DNA of 64,000 nt from positions 1 through 64,000 of the forward strand of contig DCHS01000026.1 in assembly GCA_002314875.1 (NCBI GenBank). Reading direction: 5' to 3'. Each line of letters starts with the position of its first letter. Position 1 is the stretch's first letter. The position numbers were made by a program, and so were the translations under genes. Shown piece after piece: positions 16,217-25,794 of the stretch. The notes beneath the pieces are model-generated. The model was not told the DNA's origin. It searched no databases and saw only the letters and a list, made by a program, of their open reading frames with translations. The stretch is from Prevotellaceae bacterium UBA1746. GTDB lineage: Bacteria; Bacteroidota; Bacteroidia; Bacteroidales; Bacteroidaceae.

Positions 16217-19200
16217 ATGAACAGAATTTCAAAGAATACTTTTATCCTTCTGATATTTCTCTTTCTATGGGGAGCGAAGCTCTATGCTTTTGACGACGAT
16301 GTGGCGTACACCTTCCAGTTGACGAGCAACGACTGCTACCTCAAACTGCAGGACACCAGCAATTCGGGAAGCAGCAGTACTGCCGCCTCCTATACGGATA
16401 GCCCAGAGAGCACGTTTTACCTGAAACAGCAGACAGGCGGATTCACTATTCAGAGTGCAGAAAGCGAACTCTATATGGGTTGGAAAAGTTGGAATGTGGC
16501 AGCAACTACCTCTTCCTCACTTTGGAAAATCACCCAGGTTGAGGAAGATGCTTTCTATATCCAACGTACCTCCGGCAGCGGATATCTTGGCATCGGTAAC
16601 AACGGCGACAATGGGAAAATCTACACCGACTGCAGTAGTGCTACACTGTGGCGCATCGTTCCCGTTGGCAGTACTCCTACTCCATCAGGTGGTCCTTCGG
16701 AACTCATTATCAATGAGGTGACAGCCTCCAATCTCGGTGAAGCGATAGACCCCTCCTATAATTTCGGAGCATGGGTGGAACTCTATAATCCTACAGACGC
16801 TGCGGTACAACTTACCGGCGTCATTGTCAGCGACGACAAAGGGAACAGTTTTACTTTAAACAAATACCACGGCAGTGTCCCCGCCCATGGTTTTAAGAAT
16901 CTGTGGTTCGGGCACTATTCCAATGACAATACCCACTACTCTTCTTCTTACAAAACCTACAAATCGCAAGTCGATATGGATCTTGACTGCGACGGTGGCT
17001 ACATTGCTATCTCCTACAACGGTGAGACCTTGGACGAGGTGACTTATCCTGAGGCCATCAGCCGCTGCTCATGGGCAAGGACGACAGATGGTGGAGACGA
17101 CTGGAGTTACTGCGGATGGCCCTCATCGGAAAGTTGCAACGTGGACTGTCTTTTCTCTGCCTCACAACTCCCTGCTCCGGAGCCTAGTAATCACGGTGGT
17201 CGTTTCTCTGGTTCAATCTCCGTCAGCGTTCCCATTCCCGACGGCGCCAGCCTCTGTTATACGACCGACGGCAGTGTTCCCACAAAGAATAATGGTAAGA
17301 CCATCGCAAGTACGACCAGCGCCAGTTTTACCATTAGCGAAACTTCTTTCTATCGTTTCCGCTTCGTTGCCGACGATAGGCTTCCCAGTCGTGTCGTGAC
17401 CTGCTCATATATAAAAAATGCCTCATCGGGAACGAACATCCTGTCTGTTGTAACGGATGATGACTATCTCTATGACACTACTGTGGGCATCTATGTCGAT
17501 GGTACGAATAACGGTAGCAGTCTTGGTGGCTGGAGTTATTGGAAATATGCCAATTACTACCAAGACTGGGATCGTCCCGTAAATGTTGAAATCTTTGATT
17601 CCGATGACAGCGTCTTTATTGACCAAGAGGCGAATATGGCGATTAGTGGAGGAAAGCCCCGCGCCAACGAACATAAGTCCTTCAAACTGAAAACAGCGAA
17701 GGAGTTCAACGGTCTCAATTTCTACCAAACACAGGGTATCTTTGAACGAAAACCCTACAACCGGTACAAAGACTTTATGGTTCGTGCCGGCGGTGAGACG
17801 GATTATGACCGCAATCTGGACAATACGTTGCAAAAAATCCTCATTGCCAGCGGAGTCTACGTTGACGCCCAGGACTATCGCCCCGTAGAAGTTTACCTGA
17901 ATGGTGAAGACCGTGGACTATTCTTTGTCCGTGAGACCACGAACAAGCAGTTCGGTGCTTCGAACTATGGTATGGATACGGATGAGATGGATACTTTTGA
18001 GGAAAACGACATCATCGCTATGTCCCTCAAAACGGGAACATGGGATGCCTTCAACGAACTTTATTCAACAGCAAAACAAGTACAGAGCAGCGATGAAGCC
18101 TGGGAGCGCATACACAGCCTTCTCGATGTTGAGGAGTATATCAACTATTTTGCCGCAGAGACCTATTTGAGTAATTACGACTGGCCACAGAACAATTTCA
18201 AGATGTTCCGCGACTATTCCGACGGACGCTTCCATGCTGTAGTTCAAGATCTTGACTGGGCAACGTATGACAGCGCTGGTCCCTTCCGCCACATCGACAA
18301 CCAGAGCAGCAGTTATCCCTATGCTGAAATCGGTAGCGCAGAGAACAAACAGTTGACCATCTTCCTCAATCTGATGAATCGTCCGGAATTCTGTCGTCAG
18401 TTCATCGATGCTTTTTGCCTGATGGCGGGAAGCGTTTATGACCCAGACTTTGTCAATGAAGAAATATCCTCGCTGCAAGAAGAACTAACTCCATACTATG
18501 CCTCAAATACCTCGGAGTTGAGTTCTGCACTCACAAGTATCAGCAGTCTTTTATCCCAGAGTGTTCAGACGAAGCGTATCGGTCAGTTGAAGAGTTGGAG
18601 CAGGGCGGGACTGTCCTCTGCCACTTCCATCAGCACTACCCTCTCGACCAATATCGATGACGGTCGCATCCTCCTCAACGGCCTTCTCGTTCCCCGCAGT
18701 AAATTCTCGGGAACTCTTTTTCTCCCCGTCACGCTGGAAGCCTGTGCTCCTCGTGGTTATGAATTTACGGGATGGAAACGAAACGGCATCGTCGTAAGTA
18801 CAGACGAGACGATATCCCTGACGATGAGTGGCAGTTATCAGGCGGTTTATGAAAAAACCGGAACAGGACTTCCTCCTGTGGTAGTCAACGAGGTTGGTGC
18901 CAGCAATGAAGTCTATATAAACGATCTCCTCAAGCGAACGGACTGGATTGAACTATTCAACACTACCGACGAGGATATTGATCTTGCAGGAATGTATCTC
19001 AGCGATGACAGCAAGAATAAGCAGAAATATATGCTTCCGTCGGCTATCATCCCCGCTCATGGCCACAAGATTATCTGGGCTGACAAGAAGAATGGCAAGA
19101 CTGATCTTCACTGCAATTTCAAACTCGCCAACGACTCCAACAGTGTTGTCACGCTCACTGCCGCCGACGGTTCGTGGAGTGACGTTCTGAGTTATCATCC

Positions 19201-19438
19201 CCAGACGGGACGACAGAGTGTCGGCCGTTTCCCCGATGGTGGTGAAAACATCTACCTCTTCGATATTCCCAGCATAGGCCGTCAGAATCTCATCACTACC
19301 TATGCCAAGCTTCTTGAATTCGTTCCGCTCCAGCCCACAATCGGTGATTTGGCACTTCTCATACAGCGTATGTTAGACGGCAACAATACCGTCACCCTCG
19401 ATGACATCGAGCAGAAGGCGGAGGAGATCCTCAGATAA
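16217..19438 (+). CDS. Secreted CotH-kinase protein with two lamin-tail domains
   Basis: Exported 1073-residue multidomain protein. Signal peptide MNRISKNTFILLIFLFLWGAKLYA. Residues 30-155 are a beta-trefoil-like module (YTFQLTSNDCYLKLQD, SSLWKITQVEEDAFYIQ). A lamin-tail domain starts near 162 (ELIINEVTASN). A chitobiase C-terminal-like domain follows (ASLCYTTDGSVPT), then a CotH-kinase domain at about 420-790. Within it, DWPQNNFKMFRD and VVQDLDWATYD carry the metal-binding Asn/Asp pattern. A repeat-like GYEFTGWKRNG precedes a second lamin-tail domain near 890-1010. The tail (TIGDLALLIQRMLDGNNTVT) resembles that of the nuclease at 29355. CotH homologues phosphorylate spore-coat proteins; the substrate here is unknown. 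Confidence 0.85.
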   Translation: MNRISKNTFILLIFLFLWGAKLYAFDDDVAYTFQLTSNDCYLKLQDTSNSGSSSTAASYTDSPESTFYLKQQTGGFTIQSAESELYMGWKSWNVAATTSSSLWKITQVEEDAFYIQRTSGSGYLGIGNNGDNGKIYTDCSSATLWRIVPVGSTPTPSGGPSELIINEVTASNLGEAIDPSYNFGAWVELYNPTDAAVQLTGVIVSDDKGNSFTLNKYHGSVPAHGFKNLWFGHYSNDNTHYSSSYKTYKSQVDMDLDCDGGYIAISYNGETLDEVTYPEAISRCSWARTTDGGDDWSYCGWPSSESCNVDCLFSASQLPAPEPSNHGGRFSGSISVSVPIPDGASLCYTTDGSVPTKNNGKTIASTTSASFTISETSFYRFRFVADDRLPSRVVTCSYIKNASSGTNILSVVTDDDYLYDTTVGIYVDGTNNGSSLGGWSYWKYANYYQDWDRPVNVEIFDSDDSVFIDQEANMAISGGKPRANEHKSFKLKTAKEFNGLNFYQTQGIFERKPYNRYKDFMVRAGGETDYDRNLDNTLQKILIASGVYVDAQDYRPVEVYLNGEDRGLFFVRETTNKQFGASNYGMDTDEMDTFEENDIIAMSLKTGTWDAFNELYSTAKQVQSSDEAWERIHSLLDVEEYINYFAAETYLSNYDWPQNNFKMFRDYSDGRFHAVVQDLDWATYDSAGPFRHIDNQSSSYPYAEIGSAENKQLTIFLNLMNRPEFCRQFIDAFCLMAGSVYDPDFVNEEISSLQEELTPYYASNTSELSSALTSISSLLSQSVQTKRIGQLKSWSRAGLSSATSISTTLSTNIDDGRILLNGLLVPRSKFSGTLFLPVTLEACAPRGYEFTGWKRNGIVVSTDETISLTMSGSYQAVYEKTGTGLPPVVVNEVGASNEVYINDLLKRTDWIELFNTTDEDIDLAGMYLSDDSKNKQKYMLPSAIIPAHGHKIIWADKKNGKTDLHCNFKLANDSNSVVTLTAADGSWSDVLSYHPQTGRQSVGRFPDGGENIYLFDIPSIGRQNLITTYAKLLEFVPLQPTIGDLALLIQRMLDGNNTVTLDDIEQKAEEILR

Positions 19439-19460
19439 ACGCGCGATATTATACCACATA

Positions 19461-19497
19461 AAAAGCACCTGAGACGACGTTGTCCCAGGTGCTTTCT
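19461..19497. terminator. Bidirectional terminator between the two CotH genes
   Basis: AAAGCACCTG-A-GAC pairs with GTC-C-CAGGTGCTTT around loop GACGTT, followed by CTTTA. It lies 23 nt after the plus-strand stop and 50 nt after the minus-strand stop at 19548. Confidence 0.85.
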
Positions 19498-19547
19498 TTA
19501 TGAGTTCGGGCCGGACCTACGGTCCTTTAGCCTTTCACATTTGTCTT

Positions 19548-22500
19548 TTACTTGATTACCTTCTGACCATTGATGATGAAGAGGCCACGGGAAGTCTTGA
19601 CATAGACGCGGCGGCCATGGAGGTCATAGGCGGGAGATGATGCGTTGTCGCGGAGAATATCAGCGATGTCATCGATGACGGCTGAGGGCTTCTGCTGCCA
19701 GTTTGCACCCAGGTGATTAGCTTTGAGATAATCCTTGAGGACGATGGCATTTTCGCCCTCGGAACTCAATACGGGCCAGGGAGCAGAAGGTGAGTAATTC
19801 ACCTGATCTACAATGATGCCAGTAGGAGCGGAGAGTTCAATGGCTTCACCTTCGTCGGCGAGTTTACCACTCGTCCACTGATGCTGGTCATATTCCGTTG
19901 CCATAGCACCAAGTTCCTTGACGATATAGAGAGACTCGCCAGCTGAAAGAATGACACCCTCAGTGAAGGTGAAGGTAAGACCCTTTGAGAAGGTATAACC
20001 CGCCAAGTCAAGATCTTCACTGCCAACATTGCTGAGCACGAGATATTCCGTTTCTCCATTGGCAACATCAGGGAGATAGCATAATTCGGTAATGACAGGC
20101 TGAACAGCAGGACGCTTGGGCATATAATCGGAACCACAATCCTCGAGCAAGGGAGAAGCAGAGGAGAGATCGTAAAGAGAAGGTGCTGCAAACTGCGGGT
20201 CAGCGAGCGTGTTGTCTTCCCCGTAGGGCAACTCGGAGGTATCGGAGAGCGAACGTCTGATGACAACCTTGGACTTTTCATCACACAATACATCCTCTAC
20301 AAAACTGTTGGCAAATACACAGCCGGTGACATTCGCATTTCCTCCGGCACGGCCAAGAACCTTCTCGTAACAGGCGATGGGAGTACAAACGGCATAGAAC
20401 GTACAACGGTCGACATCAACGTAGCAAGAGTCCTTGATACCAAGGCCGAGGTTAGTCTGGATAAAGGTAGAATTAGAAACATAGGCTGATGAACGCTGAC
20501 CGACAGACACACCCTTATCGGTAATGTTGTAAACCAAGATACTGTCGATGCTGACACCGGGAGCCTGTTCGCCGATATCGATGGCGTCGCTGTTGTTACC
20601 GAGGAAGTCGTGGATAACGACACGCTTGATGACACCGTCAGTCACACCGTCATAGTCGATGGCATCAGTATCCACTTGGTCGTTGCCTATGAATTCACAG
20701 TCAGCAACATAGCCCTTGCCATACTTCACATTGGTAAGGTCACCCGTGATGGAAGAATGGAGCAAACTGTTGGTGAGACGAAGATCGCTGTAACGGCAGG
20801 CAATGGGATTGGCATCGGTGTCGGTGATGCGGAGATGATCGAGACGGAGAGTGGTCTTGAAACCAGAGACTACGGCAACGCAGTTATATTCGCTGGGACC
20901 CTTGGAACCGTCACGGAATTCAGTATAACTGATGTTGGATACGCGGTCATCTGTATTAATGAAGCATAATGCGCCCCAGCTTTCATTCTCATCGAAGGCA
21001 GGATTGAGGCGGAACATAATGCTGTCTTCAGCAGTACCTTCGGCGGTCACAGCACCATTGACAATCATGTTGACACCGGGAGAGAACAGGAGGGTAACAC
21101 CAGGTTCAATGGTCAGACGGGCATCGGAACCTACAACGACATTCTGAGGAACGATGTAGGGGGACTTGCTCTTGTAGAGCGTCAAGTCGTTATCGATATT
21201 TGCGGGAACGATATTTTCACCGGTACTTTCGTAAACCGCGCACACACCCTTGTTACCGTCAAGCTGGAAGGTGATTTCCTTGTCGCTAGAGAGAATGGGA
21301 GCATCGGCATCGAGGGTTTCCATCTGCAGTTCAACATCAAAACCAAGGTCGCTACTGCTGGCACTGCTCTGGTGTATTTCCACTGCGATGACATTGTCGC
21401 CGTCAACGAGGTCGTCGGGATCAATGGTGTAGGTGAGATAAATCTGACCGGATACGGAACTCATCGTCTGGTAGGAGGAAGTGCTGGAAGTCACACCGTC
21501 AACAGGGAGATTGGAGTTGATGACCTGCTTTCCGTTGATATAGACCAAAGCGGCATCCTCACGACGGAGCTGCATCTTTATGTTCTTGATATTTCCACTC
21601 TTGTCAACATTGAAATGCTTGCGGAAATAGTTCGTCAGACGCTTGGAGATAGTGGTCTTGATATCGCTGTAGCTATAGCCAAGAGGAGCTGCGCCAGTAC
21701 TCCATGAGGAGTCGTCGTAGTCATTGGCAATCCATGCGGTACCGAGGTTGGAACCACTGTCATTATAACTCCATGTATCACCCTTAGCAATAAGATTAGT
21801 GAGTGTCGTCTCTTTCCAACCTGCAAAGGAATAGCCTGCCTTATGCTGGGCACTGAGGGTAATGTCCATCTGCTTGGGATAGAGTCCACCCCACAGGGTG
21901 CGGTCGATGTCATGACCATTGAAGTTCCAGGTGCAGACATCAGCGGGCTCGGATGAAAGGGTGAGAAGAGCGGGCTTCTGAGCGCCGTAGTTCGAGAGTT
22001 CGTTGAGAATAAGGGAAACGCGGCCGTGGGCAAAATCGCGGAGGGCCTCAACATTGTTACGCCATTTTGCAACAGAAGCAATGGCATCACCATAGCTGGA
22101 GGTTGTTCCCTTCCAACGGGCAATCTGCTGGTCCATCAAAGGAGCAATCGCTTCCTCGTGACCGTAGATCTGGCGACAAACTTCGTCAGGGTTATAGGTG
22201 GTGAAGAGCTGATCAGCCATTCGCTGGCAGAAGTAGTTCTTGTAATTGGCGTTCTTCAGCATCCACTTCAAGGGCCAGATGCTCTGATTAACGAAGAAAC
22301 TGAGGGGATAGCTGCTGGTATCGAACTTGAAGAAGCCACGGTCGGTATCCATCAAAATCCAGCGCCACTTACCGCCTTCGTGGGTCTTCCACACCATGGT
22401 GTTGTGGTCAAGAGACCAGTTGGTGCTGTAAGCCTCAGCAATGATATAGTCGGTGAAGTTCTCCACATCCATCTCATTGGCCATCTCAGCGAAAGTGGCA

Positions 22501-23867
22501 TCGTCAGCAAGATTCGCACTCTGCACCTTGTCGAAGAAGTCGATCCAGTTGTCGGCAACACCCACCTCTGGAGTATCGCCACCTTCTACCATATCGTAGG
22601 TGGAAGCGGAGAGACCATAGTGCTGCTTGATATAGTCGGAGTTGACTTTCTCACGGATATTGTGAACGCCGAGGAATTCGCCGTTGACATAAACCACGCA
22701 GGGGCGGAAGGCCATAAGGTCGAGATTCATATTGCCCTTGCGGGAAGCCTGATGAACGAGACCGTCACGCATAAGGGTATAACTCCAATCACTACCAGAG
22801 GCACGAAGGGCGAAGTCATCGAAGGAGTCGCGCTTGTCATCTACAAAGAGTTTGTATTCGAGTTTGCTCTCGCCATATTTCTTCTTGAAATAAACACCGA
22901 GCATCTTCTGGGGCAACTGCCAGGAATAGAGACCGTTGATCTTGATACCTGCAGACTCGTTGAAGACGGAACGGTCACTGCCGTTGTTCAGGAACATCTC
23001 GATGTTGACGGGAACTTCCCAATCGGGTTTGAAGTCCTGGGTATAGATACCGTCTGTTCCCCAGAAGTTGTCGTTATCGGTGACGATGGAAACAACGGGA
23101 AGGCCATGACCGGCAAAGGCCTCATCAATGAAGTAACTCTCGGTAACCACATTGCCGGGAATTTTTCCCTCCTCTATAATTCTCGCGCGCAAGACAGTCG
23201 TCGAGGTAAAGGTGAGGGGTTCCGTGTAAATAGGAGATGAGGTAGTCGGCACTGAGCCATCGAGGGTATAGTGGACATCACCGCCGAGGTCATTGGTGAT
23301 GGGAACAGTAACACTTCCACTGATAAAACCTCCACGGGTAAGAATCATAGGCTGGTTGGACTTACCGGTATAGCAGTCGTAGCCGTTGGCAGCACCGGGA
23401 GTAGCCGTTGCAAAATAGGCCCACTCATTGGGATCATCCTGACGGCGACCGTAGGAGATGTCGAGCAACTGTACATCGAAGGACATGGCATCGACGGGCT
23501 CAAGGCTAGGGTTATAAAGACCAACGCTCTCGCCGTCGGCAGAGAGTTTGAAACCAGTATGAAGACCTGTGGCATTGCCATCGCACCAGATAAGGAGATA
23601 ACCGCCAGCCTTGATGACAGTACCATTCGGTAACTGGTATTTGTCAGGGGTGTTCAAGTTGTCGGTGATGTAGTAGCCACCGAGATCTACATCGCTGCTT
23701 CCAGCATTGTAGAGTTCCACCCAGTCTGAGGATTCGCCGTAATCAGGGTCGGTGATAGTGGCGTTGTTGGACGCCATCACTTCGTTGACCAACACCTGAG
23801 CCTGAGAGAAAGCAGGGAAAGCGAATGCGCATGCAATTCCGAATAATGCGCTCGTAATTAGTTTCAT
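19548..23867 (-). CDS. Large secreted CotH-kinase / lamin-tail / beta-helix protein with DLHGRR tail
   Basis: Exported 1439-residue protein. The start at 23867 gives signal peptide MKLITSALFGIACAFAFPAFSQA; the upstream ATG at 23930 precedes the promoter box. A lamin-tail domain (VLVNEVMASNNATITD) covers about 25-160. It is followed by a chitobiase-C-like repeat (DVHYTLDGSVPTTS). The CotH-kinase domain spans about 270-620 (STNWSLDHNTMVWKT and WILMDTDRGF carry the Asn/Asp pattern). Next comes GYSFAGWKET and a beta-sandwich. A right-handed beta-helix covers about 890-1250 (VGSDARLTIEPGVTLLFSPG). A second lamin-tail domain is near 1255-1370, and the tail contains DLHGRRVYVKTSRGLFIING. It is convergent with the related gene at 16217. 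Confidence 0.85.
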   Translation of the reverse strand: MKLITSALFGIACAFAFPAFSQAQVLVNEVMASNNATITDPDYGESSDWVELYNAGSSDVDLGGYYITDNLNTPDKYQLPNGTVIKAGGYLLIWCDGNATGLHTGFKLSADGESVGLYNPSLEPVDAMSFDVQLLDISYGRRQDDPNEWAYFATATPGAANGYDCYTGKSNQPMILTRGGFISGSVTVPITNDLGGDVHYTLDGSVPTTSSPIYTEPLTFTSTTVLRARIIEEGKIPGNVVTESYFIDEAFAGHGLPVVSIVTDNDNFWGTDGIYTQDFKPDWEVPVNIEMFLNNGSDRSVFNESAGIKINGLYSWQLPQKMLGVYFKKKYGESKLEYKLFVDDKRDSFDDFALRASGSDWSYTLMRDGLVHQASRKGNMNLDLMAFRPCVVYVNGEFLGVHNIREKVNSDYIKQHYGLSASTYDMVEGGDTPEVGVADNWIDFFDKVQSANLADDATFAEMANEMDVENFTDYIIAEAYSTNWSLDHNTMVWKTHEGGKWRWILMDTDRGFFKFDTSSYPLSFFVNQSIWPLKWMLKNANYKNYFCQRMADQLFTTYNPDEVCRQIYGHEEAIAPLMDQQIARWKGTTSSYGDAIASVAKWRNNVEALRDFAHGRVSLILNELSNYGAQKPALLTLSSEPADVCTWNFNGHDIDRTLWGGLYPKQMDITLSAQHKAGYSFAGWKETTLTNLIAKGDTWSYNDSGSNLGTAWIANDYDDSSWSTGAAPLGYSYSDIKTTISKRLTNYFRKHFNVDKSGNIKNIKMQLRREDAALVYINGKQVINSNLPVDGVTSSTSSYQTMSSVSGQIYLTYTIDPDDLVDGDNVIAVEIHQSSASSSDLGFDVELQMETLDADAPILSSDKEITFQLDGNKGVCAVYESTGENIVPANIDNDLTLYKSKSPYIVPQNVVVGSDARLTIEPGVTLLFSPGVNMIVNGAVTAEGTAEDSIMFRLNPAFDENESWGALCFINTDDRVSNISYTEFRDGSKGPSEYNCVAVVSGFKTTLRLDHLRITDTDANPIACRYSDLRLTNSLLHSSITGDLTNVKYGKGYVADCEFIGNDQVDTDAIDYDGVTDGVIKRVVIHDFLGNNSDAIDIGEQAPGVSIDSILVYNITDKGVSVGQRSSAYVSNSTFIQTNLGLGIKDSCYVDVDRCTFYAVCTPIACYEKVLGRAGGNANVTGCVFANSFVEDVLCDEKSKVVIRRSLSDTSELPYGEDNTLADPQFAAPSLYDLSSASPLLEDCGSDYMPKRPAVQPVITELCYLPDVANGETEYLVLSNVGSEDLDLAGYTFSKGLTFTFTEGVILSAGESLYIVKELGAMATEYDQHQWTSGKLADEGEAIELSAPTGIIVDQVNYSPSAPWPVLSSEGENAIVLKDYLKANHLGANWQQKPSAVIDDIADILRDNASSPAYDLHGRRVYVKTSRGLFIINGQKVIK

Positions 23868-23914
23868 GGTTGTCTTAAGTAATCCGTTTGTTGTGTAAAA
23901 AAAAAATTGTGCTG

Positions 23915-23922
23915 CAAAAATA
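23915..23922 (-). promoter_or_regulatory. -7 promoter box of the large CotH gene
   Basis: TATTTTTG on the minus strand, 48 nt before the ATG at 23867. No clear -33 partner. Confidence 0.45.
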
Positions 23923-23978
23923 CAACACAATTTTGTTTATACTTTGAATTTCTGAAGAATTCGAGAAAAAATCAAATT

Positions 23979-24941
23979 TTATGCAAACATTATCGTAAAC
24001 TTGTGCATTCCGTTTTCCAAGGCATAGGTGATGGGCCAGGAATGGAAGTCGCAGATGGATTTTACGATGGGAAGTCCCAGGCTGTTTCCACGGGGATTGC
24101 TCTCTGCTTTTCCGAAACGGAGGAAAAGAGTATCGGTATCAAGAGGTTCGGCATCTGTTGTCGTATTAGCCACAGAAAAACTTTTATTTGTCAGATTAAC
24201 CACAATTTCACCTTCTTCTGGGGTATGTCTGACGGCATTCATCAGCAAGTTGTTCAGCATAATATTAAAAAGGACCTCATTTCCTTTTATGATGACAGTT
24301 TTCCCTGGCCGGTGATTGACGAACTGAATAAAATTATCCGGAACAATTACTTTCAGACCTTCAATAACTTCCAAAAGATTATTCTCTGTATCTACAGTAT
24401 CGTCACTGGAAAACTTTTGGTTATCAATTTTTGCAAGAAGAAGGAGGGCTTTGTTCAAGCGGCTGACACGGCGGATGTTACCATTGATTTCTCCCACCAA
24501 CCTCATTTGTCTTTCCGTCAGGTCCTCCTGCATAAGCTCTTCAACTTCTGCACGCATGACGGCCAACGGAGTCTGAAGTTCGTGGGAGGCATTTTCAGAA
24601 AACTCTCTCTGCATTTTTTCGGCATGGTCATGAGCAACCCATATGGTCCGTGACGTATAGACTTCCATTACCACAATCCAAATCACCAATATCACCAAAT
24701 TCAACAAGATGATAAAGATTGTACCTTCTACGACATCCTCCTTAAGATCATCTTCTGGTATAGGTTCATTATTACGCGCATGTTGAGCAATAAGCAACAT
24801 GTCTTCCTCGAAATAATCATAGGTGATTTTGTAAAAAATCGGAGTACAGAGCAGAAAGATGATTGTGAAGCCGATAGCCTTGGCTATGGCCGCTTTCCGA
24901 CGCAGCTGAAGGGTCTTATCGCGGAATGACTCCTTACTCAT
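23979..24941 (-). CDS. Two-component sensor histidine kinase
   Basis: Membrane sensor kinase of 320 residues paired with the response regulator at 24934. The chosen start (24941, MSKESFRDKTLQLRRK) overlaps the regulator stop by 8 nt. Two membrane segments (IGFTIIFLLCTPIFYKI and TIFIILLNLVILVIWIVVME) flank a short periplasmic loop of about 45 acidic residues. The HisKA helix FSENASHELQTPLAVMRAEV contains the phospho-accepting His. The ATPase domain has the N box NNLLMNAVRHTPEEG, and near the C-terminus LFLRFG and NSLGLPIVKSICDFH. The G1 box is weak. The sensed signal is unknown; the short sensor loop suggests a membrane or envelope cue. Confidence 0.92.
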   Translation of the reverse strand: MSKESFRDKTLQLRRKAAIAKAIGFTIIFLLCTPIFYKITYDYFEEDMLLIAQHARNNEPIPEDDLKEDVVEGTIFIILLNLVILVIWIVVMEVYTSRTIWVAHDHAEKMQREFSENASHELQTPLAVMRAEVEELMQEDLTERQMRLVGEINGNIRRVSRLNKALLLLAKIDNQKFSSDDTVDTENNLLEVIEGLKVIVPDNFIQFVNHRPGKTVIIKGNEVLFNIMLNNLLMNAVRHTPEEGEIVVNLTNKSFSVANTTTDAEPLDTDTLFLRFGKAESNPRGNSLGLPIVKSICDFHSWPITYALENGMHKFTIMFA

Positions 24942-25620
24942 TTTCCAGCGCCCACTTGTAACCCATACCGTAAACATTCTTCATGCAATCCTCAACACCA
25001 GCTTCTGCCAGTTTCTTCTTGAGGTTCTTGATATGGGCGTAAATGAATTTTATGTCATCAAACAAATAGGAAACATCGCCGGCGAGATGCTCTGCAATGG
25101 CGTCCTTTGTCAAAACACGGTCCTTGTTCTTGATGAGGTAAAGGAGCAACTTATACTCTGAACGGGTGAGCGTAAGAACATGGCCGTTTGCCATTACTGT
25201 CTTTGCCAGCAAGTCAATGATAATCGGGCCATTCACCAGCGTATTGGTAGTTACATCAAAATTTCTGCGGCGCAAGAGCGCAAAAATTCGCATCGAAAGT
25301 TCGGAAAGATGGAAGGGCTTGGCGAGGTAGTCGTCAGCACCTAACTGCAAACCTGCTACCTTGTCGTCAAGAGAATCTTTTGCTGAAGCGATGATGACTC
25401 CGGTATTGGGGGCTTTCTGCTTGATCAGACGCAGAACATCGAGACCACTGCCATCGGGGAGCATAAGGTCAAGGAGAATGCAGTCATATTCAAAGGAAGA
25501 TACCTTCATTCTCGCAGAGCCGACAGTGAATGCCTGCTCGCAAAGATATCCTTCGTGAGTCAAAAAATCAGCAATACTTCTCGAGAGTTGCCGTTCGTCT
25601 TCAATAATTAAAATCTTCAT
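24934..25620 (-). CDS. OmpR/PhoB-family response regulator
   Basis: DNA-binding transcriptional regulator of 228 residues. The receiver domain (1-120) begins MKILIIEDERQLSRSIADFL, with acidic pocket residues near 8-9 and the phospho-acceptor Asp in YDCILLDLMLPDGSGLD near 51. ADDYLAKPF holds the conserved Lys. The C-terminal winged helix (130-228) has LTRSEYKLLLYLIKNKDRVLT, FIYAHIKNLKKKL and the final VYGMGYKW wing. It is cotranscribed with, and overlaps, the sensor kinase gene. Target genes cannot be read; the adjacent exported proteins are candidates by proximity only. Confidence 0.94.
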   Translation of the reverse strand: MKILIIEDERQLSRSIADFLTHEGYLCEQAFTVGSARMKVSSFEYDCILLDLMLPDGSGLDVLRLIKQKAPNTGVIIASAKDSLDDKVAGLQLGADDYLAKPFHLSELSMRIFALLRRRNFDVTTNTLVNGPIIIDLLAKTVMANGHVLTLTRSEYKLLLYLIKNKDRVLTKDAIAEHLAGDVSYLFDDIKFIYAHIKNLKKKLAEAGVEDCMKNVYGMGYKWALENE

Positions 25621-25637
25621 ATCTCGCAGTGGTTAGA

Positions 25638-25645
25638 CAAAGATA
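25638..25645 (-). promoter_or_regulatory. -7 promoter box of the two-component operon
   Basis: TATCTTTG on the minus strand, 18 nt before the regulator ATG. The -33 element is not evident. Confidence 0.45.
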
Positions 25646-25794
25646 AAGCCAGGAGGCAGTAGCCTAATGGTCATAAGTTGTTAGTTTTTCGTTTGCAAAT
25701 CTACAAATTAAAATTGAATTTGTATTAAAATTTGCATAAAAAAAAGAAAAATGTACCTCAAAAATGAGATTTGTAGGGACGCAGTACGAAATTC

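Noticed and set aside
22026..23240. 404-codon plus-strand frame opposite the large CotH gene
   Set aside because: Antisense to well-defined CotH and lamin-tail domains, with no own features.
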